A stretch of DNA of 64,000 nt from Plesiomonas sp051652165 (GCF_051652165.1 NZ_JBOFTR010000004.1:310001-374000); one strand, 5' to 3'. Positions 34,479-44,397 are shown, numbered from the stretch's first letter. Translations and numbers: made by a program. The notes: a model not told the origin generated them from the letters alone.

Positions 34479-35525
34479 TTAGCGCCCGTAAACTCTAGGT
34501 TGGGTATAATGATCGATCAATGGTACGGCCATATTGGCAATTAAGACACCAAATGCAACACCGTCAGGGTAACCGCCAAATGTTCGAATCAGGTAGACTA
34601 ATAAACCAATTAACGCACCAAAAATCAGCCGACCTTTGACGGTTGTCGAGGCGGTGACTGGATCAGTTGCAATAAAAAATGCACCGAACATGGTGGCACC
34701 AGAAAAAAGGGAAAACCACGGTGTTGCCGCAGAGTCGGCTGAAATAAGCCAGCCAAGCGTGCTAATTACCGTTAAACTGGCCAGAAAACTGACGGGAATC
34801 ATCCACTGAATTGTCCGGCGGTATAGCAGGTAGAGGCCCCCTAGCAAAAAGCCGATATTTGTCCATAACCAACCAACACTGCCACCTTGTGCAAAAAAGG
34901 GCTTTTGCATAATTTCATGTACTGTTAAGCCATTTTTCAGGTTAGTTTTTAGTGTGTCTAGAGGGGTTGCTTGAGTCACACCATCCGCATCAAGCAACAA
35001 TTGGTGCATAGTACTACCTTCAAGTGTATGACCACTAAAGATCACCATTGCACTGTCAGTGAGTGACACAGGCTCTGTTTGTAGATGTAATGGTGGTAGC
35101 CATAATGTCATCTGTACAGGGAAAGAGATTAACAGTACAACATAACCAACCATTGCTGGGTTAAACAGATTTTGCCCTAGACCACCATACAGCTGCTTGG
35201 CAATAATTACGGCAAAAATAATGCCGATTACCATAATCCACCAAGGTGCTAGCGGTGGAATACAGACTCCAAGCAGTAAGCCGGTGAGTATGGCGGTATT
35301 ATCTTGCAGTGTTTGCCGGATAGGTTTTTTCCGCAAAAACAGCACCAGACTTTCTGCAATAACTGCCGTTACGATAGCAATGGCAATCTGAATTAAGCTG
35401 CCCCAGCCAAAGAAAAACCACTGTGCCGCTACACCGGGAATACAGGCCATAATCACCTGACGCATCAGCATATTGGTGCTTTGATGGTTATGCGTGTAAG
35501 GGGAGCTGGCAATTTTAAAGATCAT
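34479..35525 (-). CDS. rsxD: Rsx/Rnf complex membrane subunit RsxD
   Basis: NqrB/RnfD-type membrane protein, 348 residues, about ten helices, with a covalent FMN expected on the Thr of the DGVTQATPLDTLK block (about residue 187 in E. coli numbering). The C-terminal SGATMFGAFFIATDPVTASTTVKGRLIFGALIG and GYPDGVAFGVLIANMAVPLIDHYTQPRVYG blocks are nearly identical to E. coli. It overlaps the end of rsxC by 4 nt. Confidence 0.95.
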   Translation of the reverse strand: MIFKIASSPYTHNHQSTNMLMRQVIMACIPGVAAQWFFFGWGSLIQIAIAIVTAVIAESLVLFLRKKPIRQTLQDNTAILTGLLLGVCIPPLAPWWIMVIGIIFAVIIAKQLYGGLGQNLFNPAMVGYVVLLISFPVQMTLWLPPLHLQTEPVSLTDSAMVIFSGHTLEGSTMHQLLLDADGVTQATPLDTLKTNLKNGLTVHEIMQKPFFAQGGSVGWLWTNIGFLLGGLYLLYRRTIQWMIPVSFLASLTVISTLGWLISADSAATPWFSLFSGATMFGAFFIATDPVTASTTVKGRLIFGALIGLLVYLIRTFGGYPDGVAFGVLIANMAVPLIDHYTQPRVYGR

Positions 35526-38038
35526 CGGTTTGTCTCTTCCTCACGCATTTCAGTATGAATGGTACTGCAGTTATCTGTTTGTGCTGCCGTAGTTTGTGCA
35601 GCTTTGCGTGCTTTTGCTCGCGCGATAGCGGCAGCAACGGCCGCTTTTTGCGGATCAGCGTCTTCAACTTGCGTAGCTGCGGGTGTTGCCGTAACAGGTT
35701 CGGTTACGACTGGGGCAGTATCAGTAGATCCCTGAGTTCCCTGTGCAGCTTTGCGCGCTTTTGCCCGTGCGATAGCGGCAGCAACGGCTGCTTTTCGCGG
35801 ATCAGCGTCTTCAACTTGCGCTGCTACTGGTATTGCAGTAACAGGCTTGTTTACGACAGAGGTAGTATCAGCAGACTCCTGAGTTCCCTGTGCGGCTTTG
35901 CGTGCTTTTGCTCGCGCGATAGCGGCAGCAACGGCTGCTTTTCGCGGATCAGCGTCTTCAACTTGCGTAGCTGTGGGTGTTGCTGTAGCAGGTTCGGTTA
36001 CGAGCGGGGTAGTATCAGCAGACTCCTTAGTTCCCTGTGCGGCTTTGCGTGCTTTTGCTCGCGCGATAGCGGCAGCAACGGCCGCTTTTCGCGGATCAGC
36101 GTCTTCAACTTGAACTGCTGCGGGTGTTGCAGTAACAGGCTCGTTTACGACAGGGGCGGTATCAGCAGATTCTTGAGAGCCGTGTGCAGCTTTGCGCGCT
36201 TTTGCCCGCGCGATAGCGGCAGCAACGGCGGCTTTTCGCGGATCAGCGTCTTCAACTTGCACTGCTGCTGGTGTTGCAGTAACAGGCTCGTTTACGACAG
36301 GGGCAGTATCAGCTGACTCCTGAGATTCTAGAGCAGCTTTACGTGCTTTTTGTTCACGGGCTTGCTGTTTTCGCATTTCACGGGCTGCAGTGGCTGCATT
36401 TTGCTCTACGATAGTCCGGCCTGCCAGATCTGTCGCTGACTCATTACGTATTTGAGTAATTTGCGGCACATCAGTGTGAGAGCCTTCTTGCGCCTGAGTT
36501 TGTGCTTTTTTTGCTTTAATTCGCTCAAGAGCTGCCTGTACGGGATCTACACCGTCAGTCGATTTTTGTGTACTGCGCCGAGCCTCTGCTGCACGGCTAG
36601 CCCGCAGTTCACGTTCTTCTTTTTCACGCTGTAACCGCAGTTGTTTTGCCTCAAAACGCTGTTTAGCGACTTCTGCTTTTCGTTCATCACGGCGAATTTC
36701 CCACAGCGCAGATTTCTCTTGGCGGTAGTATTGCACCAGTGGAATATTACTTGGGCAGACATAGGCGCAGGCCCCACACTCAATACAATCCATAATATTG
36801 TATTGGCTGGCTTTGTCATGATCCTGACCGCGGCTGAACCAGTATAACTGTTGTGGCAATAAGCTTACTGGGCAAGCATCAGCACATGAACTACAGCGTA
36901 TACAGGCTTGCTCAGGCTGTGGTTGCCCAAATTCGGTGTAGCCAGGTGCAAGTATACAGTTGGTTATTTTGACGACTGGAACATCCAAATGCGGCAAGCT
37001 AAAGCCCATCAAAGGGCCACCAACAATGACTTGTGGCGTTTGGGTTGGGCGGAAGCTGGCATGATCGAGCAGATGCTGTACCGGCGTACCTAAGCGAGCC
37101 CAGACATTGCCTTTGTCATGAATGGCATCACCCGTCATAGTTACAACGCGTTCAATCAGCGGTTCACCGTTAACAATGGCGCGTTTAATTGCAAATGCCG
37201 TTCCCACATTTTGCATTAAAACACCAATAGCTGAAGAGTGTTTTCCTTTGGGCACTTCACAGCCGGTGAGAATTTTGATCAGCTGTTTTGCACCGCCAGA
37301 GGGGTATTTTGTGGGAATGATCCGCAACTGAATATCTTCACTCCCACTGAGCGCATTTTTCAATGCGTTGATGGCGGCAGATTTATTATCTTCAATGCCA
37401 ATAACCACCTGCTCAGGGCGCAGAATATGCCGTAAAATACGCGCACCTTCGATGACCTCATCGGCATAATCCTGCATGAGGCGGTCATCTGCGGTGATGT
37501 AGGGCTCACATTCCGCTGCATTGATGATGAGCAGTTTTACCAAATGGCTGCCACTGAGTAATTTGGCGGCAGTCGGGAAGCCTGCACCACCGAGACCGGC
37601 AATACCGGCACTGCGGATTTGTGCGATCAAGGCTTCCGGCGTGGCGAGGTGGTAATCATCAATAATCTGCCGTTCATACCAAGTGTCATGACCATCGGGT
37701 TGTATCACAACACATAAATCAGGTAAACCGGACGGGTGCGCGGTTGTTCTTGGCTCTATAGCCGTAATCGTGCCTGATGTGGGTGCATGCACCGGCAGTA
37801 CACGCCCACCACCGATATAATTGGTCAGTGGCTGGCCTTTTAGCACTTTCTGACCACAAGAGACCAGCAAATCACCACTCTGCCCAGCATGTTGTTGCAG
37901 CGGCACAACATAGTAAGGCGCAAGATCAATCCGGCGGATAGGGGTGGCATTTGACTGAGATTTCATCTCGGGCGGATGAATACCCCCGTTGAAATCCCAT
38001 AGCTGGCCGCTTTGAATAGCTTCGATAACGCTGGACAT
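35522..38038 (-). CDS. rsxC: Rsx/Rnf complex iron-sulphur subunit RsxC
   Basis: NADH-linked soluble subunit of the Rnf complex. Residues 1-370 hold the NqrA-like and NuoF-like regions with the nucleotide-binding Gly-rich AGIAGLGGAGFPTAAK. Two 4Fe-4S motifs follow at about 377-388 (CIRCSSCADACP) and 416-427 (CIECGACAYVCP). A charged helical tail (about 440-600) leads into five near-identical 49-residue repeats (VEDADPRKAAVAAAIARAKARKAA plus a Pro/Thr/Val-rich spacer). RsxC tails often carry Ala/Lys-rich repeats of this kind, but here the DNA copies are very similar, suggesting recent duplication. 838 residues. Confidence 0.95.
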   Translation of the reverse strand: MSSVIEAIQSGQLWDFNGGIHPPEMKSQSNATPIRRIDLAPYYVVPLQQHAGQSGDLLVSCGQKVLKGQPLTNYIGGGRVLPVHAPTSGTITAIEPRTTAHPSGLPDLCVVIQPDGHDTWYERQIIDDYHLATPEALIAQIRSAGIAGLGGAGFPTAAKLLSGSHLVKLLIINAAECEPYITADDRLMQDYADEVIEGARILRHILRPEQVVIGIEDNKSAAINALKNALSGSEDIQLRIIPTKYPSGGAKQLIKILTGCEVPKGKHSSAIGVLMQNVGTAFAIKRAIVNGEPLIERVVTMTGDAIHDKGNVWARLGTPVQHLLDHASFRPTQTPQVIVGGPLMGFSLPHLDVPVVKITNCILAPGYTEFGQPQPEQACIRCSSCADACPVSLLPQQLYWFSRGQDHDKASQYNIMDCIECGACAYVCPSNIPLVQYYRQEKSALWEIRRDERKAEVAKQRFEAKQLRLQREKEERELRASRAAEARRSTQKSTDGVDPVQAALERIKAKKAQTQAQEGSHTDVPQITQIRNESATDLAGRTIVEQNAATAAREMRKQQAREQKARKAALESQESADTAPVVNEPVTATPAAVQVEDADPRKAAVAAAIARAKARKAAHGSQESADTAPVVNEPVTATPAAVQVEDADPRKAAVAAAIARAKARKAAQGTKESADTTPLVTEPATATPTATQVEDADPRKAAVAAAIARAKARKAAQGTQESADTTSVVNKPVTAIPVAAQVEDADPRKAAVAAAIARAKARKAAQGTQGSTDTAPVVTEPVTATPAATQVEDADPQKAAVAAAIARAKARKAAQTTAAQTDNCSTIHTEMREEETNR
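35595..36329. repeat. Five tandem 147-bp repeats inside rsxC
   Basis: The same marker, GCGTCTTCAAC, recurs at 35659, 35806, 35953, 36100 and 36247, an exact 147-bp spacing. Each unit encodes 49 residues, so gain or loss of a unit keeps the frame. Units differ mainly in the Pro/Thr/Val-rich spacer. Confidence 0.95.
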
Positions 38039-38041
38039 AAC

Positions 38042-38602
38042 TTAATTGATGACCTTAACAGGAATTGTGTTCAGATCCCATTTCCATGTGTCGGGTGTAA
38101 TATCGACAGGGATCAATTCGATACAATCGGTCGGACAGGGCGCAACACAAAGATCACACCCAGTGCAGAGATCACTGATTACCGTATGCAGTGATTTGGT
38201 TGAACCGACAATGGCATCAACTGGACAAGCTTGAATACATTTAGTACAGCCAATACATTGATCTTCATGAATGAAAGCAACTTTTTTCCGTAAATCAGCA
38301 TTTACTAATTCTTCATTGATAGCCGGAGGCTCAACACCTAGCAAGTCAGCTATTTTAATAATGACAATTTCACCGCCAGGTGCGCACTTATTGATTTGCT
38401 CCCCTTGACTGACTGCTTCAGCATAAGGCCTACAACCGGGATAACCACACTGTCCACACTGACTTTGTGGTAAAATAGCGTCTAGCTGATCAACAATAGG
38501 ATCAGCATCAACTTTGAATTTGATAGAGGCAAAGCCTAAAAGCACACCAAAAACAAGTGCAAGTACCACTAACGCTAAAATAGCCACCACAATGCTAAAC
38601 AT
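38042..38602 (-). CDS. rsxB: Rsx/Rnf complex ferredoxin-like subunit RsxB
   Basis: Membrane-anchored multi-cluster electron carrier. An N-terminal helix (VVAILALVVLALVFGVLLGFA) is followed by the four-Cys cluster domain CGQCGYPGC and two ferredoxin motifs, CIGCTKCIQACP and CTGCDLCVAPCP. It is 186 residues. It lies between rsxA and rsxC with gaps of 2-3 nt. Confidence 0.95.
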   Translation of the reverse strand: MFSIVVAILALVVLALVFGVLLGFASIKFKVDADPIVDQLDAILPQSQCGQCGYPGCRPYAEAVSQGEQINKCAPGGEIVIIKIADLLGVEPPAINEELVNADLRKKVAFIHEDQCIGCTKCIQACPVDAIVGSTKSLHTVISDLCTGCDLCVAPCPTDCIELIPVDITPDTWKWDLNTIPVKVIN

Positions 38603-38604
38603 GT

Positions 38605-39183
38605 TTATTTAACCAGACCGGTAAAGCCCATAAAGGCTAATGACATTAAACCTGCTGTAATCAGTGCAATTGAAGAGCCTTTAAAAGGGGCAGGGATATC
38701 GGCTAATGCCAAACGTTCACGTAAAGCAGCAAACAAAATCAGCACAACAGAAAAGCCAACCGCAGCACCAAACCCGTAGATTACAGATTGAATAAAATTA
38801 TGTGCTGAGTTGGTATTAAGCAGAGCTACACCTAATACGGCACAGTTTGTAGTGATAAGAGGTAAGAAAATACCCAATAAACGGTAAAGTACAGGGCTCG
38901 TTTTGCGTACTACCATTTCAGTAAACTGCACAACAACGGCAATAACTAAAATAAATGCCAATGTACGTAAATAGTCAATACCTAAAGGAAGTAAAATAAA
39001 GTGATCAACAAGGTAAGAGCATACTGACGCAAGCGTAAGTACAAAGGTGGTGGCTAACCCCATACCAATAGCGGTTTCGAGTTTTTTGGATACCCCCATA
39101 AATGGGCATAATCCGAGAAATTTGACCAACACGAAGTTATTGACAAGCACTGTGCCAATAAGCAGCAGAATATATTCGGTCAT
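38605..39183 (-). CDS. rsxA: Rsx/Rnf complex subunit RsxA
   Basis: First gene of rsxABCDGE-nth. Six-helix membrane protein of 192 residues, paralogous to RsxE, with FLGLCPFMGVSKK and ITTNCAVLGVAL carrying the conserved Cys residues. The ATG at 39183 (MTEYILLL) is the family start; seven codons of open frame upstream are discounted. The promoter should lie in 39184-39270. Confidence 0.95.
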   Translation of the reverse strand: MTEYILLLIGTVLVNNFVLVKFLGLCPFMGVSKKLETAIGMGLATTFVLTLASVCSYLVDHFILLPLGIDYLRTLAFILVIAVVVQFTEMVVRKTSPVLYRLLGIFLPLITTNCAVLGVALLNTNSAHNFIQSVIYGFGAAVGFSVVLILFAALRERLALADIPAPFKGSSIALITAGLMSLAFMGFTGLVK

Positions 39184-39275
39184 GGGAGCTACCTTAGATA
39201 ACAAAAAACTGCCGTATTATCAGCAATTCTGTCTGTTTCGACAACCTACCAATGACCGTGAGATGCGAGTTAGTG

Positions 39276-39302
39276 TTAAAAAAAAGCATTCTATTAAGAA
39301 TG
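39276..39302 (-). terminator. Terminator of the GGDEF/EAL-like gene
   Basis: Stem CATTCT/AGAATG with a 4-nt loop, followed on the minus strand by C and a run of eight T. It lies about 58 nt past the stop of the upstream gene and before the rsxA promoter region. Confidence 0.65.
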
Positions 39303-39359
39303 AGATGCCTTTTTGAGTAAAGAGCCGACAAAATAGCAATGAAATACGATTTTTGTGAT

Positions 39360-40943
39360 TTAACTAACGAGTTTTAACAATTCTGAATGATGTACTGATT
39401 TTGGTTTTGCAACAACATAACCTTGAATTGCATCTACTCTTAAGTGAATAAGAGCTGATTTATCCTCTTGTTTTTCAACATTTTCTGCAATAACACGCGT
39501 ACCTAAACGGTGTAAGGTGTCAATAAAAAGACGCATCACTTGCTGTGTATTTTTGTCTGCGTCAATATCACGAGTATACCGAGAAGCAAGTTTGATAAAT
39601 GAAGGCTTGTATTTTGATAAAATGGCTAATCCATCGAGTTGCTGACCAAAATTACACAAACAGACACGTACACCGTATTGATGAAGAACATTAATTAATT
39701 GCCCCGCATTTTCTGGATAAGTTTGCACAGCCTCCGTTGGAATTTCGATAACCAGCAGTTTGGCAATTGTACTTTCTTGCTCAAGATAATGGGTAAGCCA
39801 ACGTAAAAAGCCCACATCGTTGACGGTATGAAAACCAAGATTGACAGCAAGTATACCTTCACCTTTAAAACTGTTAAGCACAGCTTTAATTTTAGTTAAT
39901 AGCATCATATCAAGTTGTGCCATACGACCATGGTACTCTGCCATTGCGATGACTTTTTCCGTTGACATTGCTCCTTTTGAAAAAGTAAAGCGTGAGAACA
40001 GCTCGTGATACTTTGGCATTGTCTCACTGATACTGAGAGTAGACTGGATATCAAATGCAACATCGGCATTAGCAATTTGTAGGTCTAACTCATAATGCCA
40101 ATTGTCAATTTGCGGTTGTTCAGTGTATTCAACTTGCCAACTGCGATGCGGCAGAGAAGCTACAATGCGTAAACTCTCTTCTGCATGATTGAGTGCTGCA
40201 CCCCACTGATTTCCATAGAAGCTGACAAATGTAATATTGGCTGCACGATTCACATGATGACGTTGTGCTATTTGTTCAAGTGATTGCGCACACCGCTCGG
40301 CAAGGCGCTCAGGGTTATCTATTTGGTGCGCAGAGGCAACCCAAGCAAACATTGCACCTTCAAATCGATATAATTGACCTAATGGTAAACCATGAATAGT
40401 CAATTGTTCGGCAATCTCTTGCATAAAAAGATCGCCTAATTTATTGCCACCGCGTTGGTTTAGCTCATGAACAGGAGCAACATGAATTAATGCTAACCAA
40501 TGTTTTGCATTATCTTCAGGTAAAAGAGAAAGTTGCCGTATAAAATTAGTTCGATTAGGCAAGCCTGTTAATGAATCACGATTAACATCTTTTGCTATTA
40601 ACTCAAGCCGATGTTGTAACTCCGCTTTTTCTTGTCTCCAACCTTGTGCGTACTGTGCAACCAATTTTGTTTCGGCTGTATCATTAGGGCTTGCTGCAGC
40701 ACTCAGTGTTTGTTCTAGTTTACTCAGACGTTCTGCTGCAAGTTGTTTAATTTTGAACAACTCTATACTGAACATACTTGCACAAAACATTAATAAAAGA
40801 ACAAGTGTAACAGCAAGAGATAATGAGTAGGCTGATTGAAAGTAAATCAGAGTGGCAATAACACTAAAATAGATAATTACCCGCCAAATAGAGGTTAGCC
40901 AAGATACTTTTCTACTCATCGCGATAATATTCTCTTTAGGCAA
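39360..40943 (-). CDS. Degenerate GGDEF/EAL protein, CsrD-like
   Basis: 527 residues: two N-terminal membrane helices (about 20-60), a short coiled coil, a GGDEF-type domain (RDSLTGLPNRTNF near 125-137) and an EAL-type domain (about 285-525). Both active sites look dead. The GGDEF position reads EGAMF, the EAL signature reads ELF, and the metal-site DDFG reads CNFG, while AVNLGF and AENVEK are kept. E. coli CsrD likewise has degenerate GGDEF and EAL motifs and works as an adaptor for RNase E turnover of the CsrB/C RNAs rather than on cyclic di-GMP. The same role is inferred here. It is shorter than E. coli CsrD and lies away from mreB. The product could alternatively bind cyclic di-GMP as a receptor. 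Confidence 0.7.
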   Translation of the reverse strand: MPKENIIAMSRKVSWLTSIWRVIIYFSVIATLIYFQSAYSLSLAVTLVLLLMFCASMFSIELFKIKQLAAERLSKLEQTLSAAASPNDTAETKLVAQYAQGWRQEKAELQHRLELIAKDVNRDSLTGLPNRTNFIRQLSLLPEDNAKHWLALIHVAPVHELNQRGGNKLGDLFMQEIAEQLTIHGLPLGQLYRFEGAMFAWVASAHQIDNPERLAERCAQSLEQIAQRHHVNRAANITFVSFYGNQWGAALNHAEESLRIVASLPHRSWQVEYTEQPQIDNWHYELDLQIANADVAFDIQSTLSISETMPKYHELFSRFTFSKGAMSTEKVIAMAEYHGRMAQLDMMLLTKIKAVLNSFKGEGILAVNLGFHTVNDVGFLRWLTHYLEQESTIAKLLVIEIPTEAVQTYPENAGQLINVLHQYGVRVCLCNFGQQLDGLAILSKYKPSFIKLASRYTRDIDADKNTQQVMRLFIDTLHRLGTRVIAENVEKQEDKSALIHLRVDAIQGYVVAKPKSVHHSELLKLVS

Positions 40944-42336
40944 ATGTAGATAATTTGATTATATCAGTCTATTCGTATTTGTTATTTTAAAACGATAATT
41001 ATTATGTGATTTACATTCCATAATTAAATGTTTATTTTCAGAAATGAACGGTGTTGATTGGAGATGTATTACATATATTTTGTATTTAGAACAGTCTATC
41101 TATCAGATTTACAATGGAAGTGTATGCCAATAGCCGTTATTAAAGGGAGAAGAAAAAGAGAGTGAATATATAATATGCATCAAGAGTATGGGGTTTTTCA
41201 TAACGAGATGTTAATGATTTGCTTCTAGATGGTGTTGTTTTGTTGTTAGGTGATTTGTCAAGCCTATTTCATCGCGTTTATTCTATTTGCTGCATTATAC
41301 AACTCATTGATATTTATCCTCATTTAAATTGTTGACTTCTCCTTTTTTCTTTAGAAACACGAAAGTTATCCACTGAATCTGTGGATAACTGTGTGGGCTA
41401 TATTAAGACAGTTTGGTGAGTGCCTTTAGTTCTCTTGGTTTGTAGCAAGTAAGCTATTTTGTTTGTTTGCTGGCGTAGTATGGGATTAATTAAGGTTGTG
41501 CTTATGTGATTTACCGCACAATAACAGTATGTTTACAGATGATAATGGGGTGGTTGAAAAGTAGACATATTGACAGTAGTTACATGGCCAATTAATCGAT
41601 TTTTTAGTATAACTGATGCGTTTTATCTTTAAACACAGATAAGTATAACAAGAGAGAGGAAGATTGAAGAGATTCTTAAACAATGTGAGATGATGTTCAA
41701 GATATGATACCGCTGTTTTTGTAGAGTGAATAGTGAGTTGTTAGGAAGGTTGTTGAACAACATTGTTTGTTTTTGTGGCAAAATTACTGCACTTTAAATC
41801 TGATTTTGAAATGAAGAGAGCATATTAATGCTCGAGAGAGAGCGATGAATACTCTTTATTTTGTTATTTTTATATCCTTAATCATGCTTTAAGTAGCGAA
41901 ATTATTTATGGTTTGAGTTTTACTGAGTAAGTGAGTGATTAATGTTGTGGTTATATCTTAATTCTTAAAAAGAAATATTATAAGGTGATGATTGACAGTA
42001 TTTAGATGTTGTATGATATGAATCTAAAATAATAACGTAATTTTCTCTGTATTTAATATGATTGAAATATTAATCGTGTGCGATTTGCTAATGTCAGTAT
42101 ATTGTTATTATTGTGATATGGGTATATCCGTTAAATATACAATAAGATAAACGTATCAGTATAAAATGTAAAGTTTGTTTATTGTACAGTAGGAGTATAA
42201 TGGAAATGTCAATATGCTTATATTATACAGCATAAACTATAATATGATCGCAGCAGTAATGGCTAAACAAGCTCGAATTTCGTTATAAAGCCGCGCATAA
42301 TAGAGAGATAACAAGACAAACTGCAGTAGGGTAAGC
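40944..42336. other. 1.4-kb AT-rich intergenic region before uvrB
   Basis: No convincing coding frame on either strand; base composition is much more AT-rich than the flanking genes. It must contain the promoters of the CsrD-like gene (left) and uvrB (right; TATAAT at 42196 is a candidate minus-10). A pair of DnaA-box-like sites lies at 41365. No transposon end, tRNA or phage remnant was seen. Confidence 0.6.
41365..41389. promoter_or_regulatory. Inverted pair of DnaA-box-like sequences
   Basis: GTTATCCAC and GTGGATAAC form a perfect 9-bp inverted repeat with a 7-nt spacer. Read as DnaA boxes, the right one (TGTGGATAA, i.e. TTATCCACA) is a perfect match and the left one (TTATCCACT) has one mismatch. 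Confidence 0.5.
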
Positions 42337-44355
42337 ATGAGCAACGCGTTTGAACTTGAATCAACATTCCAGCCTGCCGGTGATCAGCCGGAGGCTATAC
42401 ACGCGCTGATTGATGGTATTGACGCGGGGTTGGCTCACCAGACATTGCTGGGTGTAACGGGGTCGGGAAAGACGTTTACTGTAGCAAATGTGATTGCCAC
42501 CTTAAAACGCCCAACCATGATACTAGCACCGAATAAAACACTGGCTGCTCAGTTATATGGTGAGATGAAAGCCTTTTTTCCACACAATGCGGTGGAGTAC
42601 TTTGTTTCATATTACGACTATTATCAGCCTGAAGCGTATGTGCCGAGTACGGATACCTTTATCGAAAAAGATGCGGCAATTAATGACCACATAGAGCAAA
42701 TGCGTTTATCGGCAACCAAAGCTTTGATGGAGCGCCGAGATGTGGTGGTAGTTGCCTCGGTGTCTGCAATTTATGGTTTGGGTGATCCTGACTCCTACCT
42801 GAAAATGATGCTGCATTTACGGCGTGGCGATAAGCTTGATCAGCGGTTTATTCTGCACCGACTCTCTGAATTGCAATATAAGCGCAATGATCAGGCATTT
42901 CAGCGCGGTACATTTCGTGTGCGTGGTGATGTGATTGATATTTATCCGGCTGAATCTGATGATCATGCCGTTCGGGTTGAGCTGTTTGATGATGAGATCG
43001 ATCGCCTATCAGTGTTCGATCCGCTGACGGGTCAAGTTCAGCAGGAGGTAGTGCGTTACACGGTTTACCCGAAAACCCACTATGTGACGCCGCGTGAAAA
43101 GATCCTCGATGCGATTGAGCAGATTAAAACAGAGTTAGTAGAGAGAAAGGCAACGCTGCTAGAACACCATAAATTGCTGGAAGAGCAGCGGATCAGCCAG
43201 CGGACGCAGTTTGATATCGAGATGATGAATGAGCTAGGTTACTGCTCAGGGATAGAGAACTACTCGCGTTATCTATCGGGTCGTAACCCCGGAGAGCCAC
43301 CTCCGACACTGTTTGATTATCTGCCGCACGATGGTTTACTGATCATTGATGAATCACACGTTACTGTGCCACAAATTGGCGCTATGTATAAAGGTGATCG
43401 ATCACGCAAAGAGACGCTAGTGGATTATGGGTTTCGCTTGCCTTCTGCACTTGATAATCGCCCGCTAAAATTTGAGGAGTTTGCTGCATTAGCTCCACAA
43501 ACCATTTATGTCTCAGCAACACCTGGAAAATATGAACTTGAACATTCGGGCAGTGACATTATTGAGCAAGTAGTGCGGCCAACAGGGTTGCTTGATCCTA
43601 TCATTGAGGTGCGTCCGGTAACGACACAAGTAGATGACTTACTTTCTGAAATTCATCTGCGTACAGTCATTAATGAACGTGTATTGGTGACTACGTTAAC
43701 TAAGCGGATGTCGGAAGATCTTACCGAATATCTTGAAGAGCACGGTGTGCGCGTGCGTTATCTGCATTCGGATATTGATACGGTTGAGCGTATGGAGATT
43801 ATCCGTGATTTACGTTTGGGGTTGTTTGATGTGCTAGTGGGGATCAACCTTTTGCGCGAAGGGTTGGATATGCCAGAGGTCTCACTGGTGGCGATTTTAG
43901 ATGCCGATAAAGAGGGCTTTTTGCGATCTGAACGCTCATTAATTCAAACCATTGGTCGAGCGGCACGGAACCTGAACGGTAAAGCGATTTTGTACGGTGA
44001 CAAAATTACCCCTTCAATGGCTAAGGCGATCAGTGAAACTGAGCGTCGGCGTGAGAAACAACAACTGTTTAATCAGCAGCATGGTATTACGCCACAAGGG
44101 TTGAACAAAGCGGTAGCTGATGTACTCGATGTAGGTTCGCGTGTACCACCAAAAGCGAAGGGGAAAACGAAAGGACGAAAAGTGGCTGAATCATCGCCTG
44201 CATATCACGCTATGTCAGCTAAAGAGCGTGAGCATGAGTTGCAGGCATTAGAGCAAAAAATGTATCAACACGCACAAAACTTAGAGTTCGAAGAGGCCGC
44301 AGCACTACGTGATCAACTGCAACGGCTGAGAGAGGAATTTATACAACTCTCATAA
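42337..44355 (+). CDS. uvrB: UvrABC excinuclease subunit B
   Basis: Damage-verifying helicase of nucleotide excision repair. 672 residues. Walker A GVTGSGKT at about 39-46, the DNA-clamping beta-hairpin region YYDYYQPEAYVPSTDTFIEKD, Walker B LLIIDESH, helicase motif VI QTIGRAARN, and the C-terminal UVR motif (LEQKMYQHAQNLEFEEAAALRDQL) that binds UvrC. It stands next to ybhK and moaA as in E. coli. In E. coli uvrB is LexA-regulated; no clean SOS box was found here. Confidence 0.97.
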   Translation: MSNAFELESTFQPAGDQPEAIHALIDGIDAGLAHQTLLGVTGSGKTFTVANVIATLKRPTMILAPNKTLAAQLYGEMKAFFPHNAVEYFVSYYDYYQPEAYVPSTDTFIEKDAAINDHIEQMRLSATKALMERRDVVVVASVSAIYGLGDPDSYLKMMLHLRRGDKLDQRFILHRLSELQYKRNDQAFQRGTFRVRGDVIDIYPAESDDHAVRVELFDDEIDRLSVFDPLTGQVQQEVVRYTVYPKTHYVTPREKILDAIEQIKTELVERKATLLEHHKLLEEQRISQRTQFDIEMMNELGYCSGIENYSRYLSGRNPGEPPPTLFDYLPHDGLLIIDESHVTVPQIGAMYKGDRSRKETLVDYGFRLPSALDNRPLKFEEFAALAPQTIYVSATPGKYELEHSGSDIIEQVVRPTGLLDPIIEVRPVTTQVDDLLSEIHLRTVINERVLVTTLTKRMSEDLTEYLEEHGVRVRYLHSDIDTVERMEIIRDLRLGLFDVLVGINLLREGLDMPEVSLVAILDADKEGFLRSERSLIQTIGRAARNLNGKAILYGDKITPSMAKAISETERRREKQQLFNQQHGITPQGLNKAVADVLDVGSRVPPKAKGKTKGRKVAESSPAYHAMSAKEREHELQALEQKMYQHAQNLEFEEAAALRDQLQRLREEFIQLS

Positions 44356-44397
44356 ACAAACTATAGCAAGCAAGATATCGCTATAACGCAGATAATA

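Noticed and set aside
35555..36316. 253-codon open frame antisense to rsxC
   Set aside because: It is the reverse reading of the 147-bp repeats, giving a Cys/Ser/Arg-rich periodic protein. Open because the repeat is open in that frame; rsxC on the other strand is clearly the gene.
35595..36329. CRISPR-like periodic repeat
   Set aside because: The 147-bp units are contiguous coding repeats in rsxC with no unique spacers; no cas genes are in the window.
41486..41683. 65-codon frame in the AT-rich region before uvrB
   Set aside because: No ribosome site, composition like random AT-rich sequence, no recognisable features.
42140..42336. SOS box upstream of uvrB
   Set aside because: Expected from E. 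coli, but the closest sequences (ending at the CAGs at 42187 and 42228) lack the CTG left half in the correct N10 spacing, so no LexA site is claimed.
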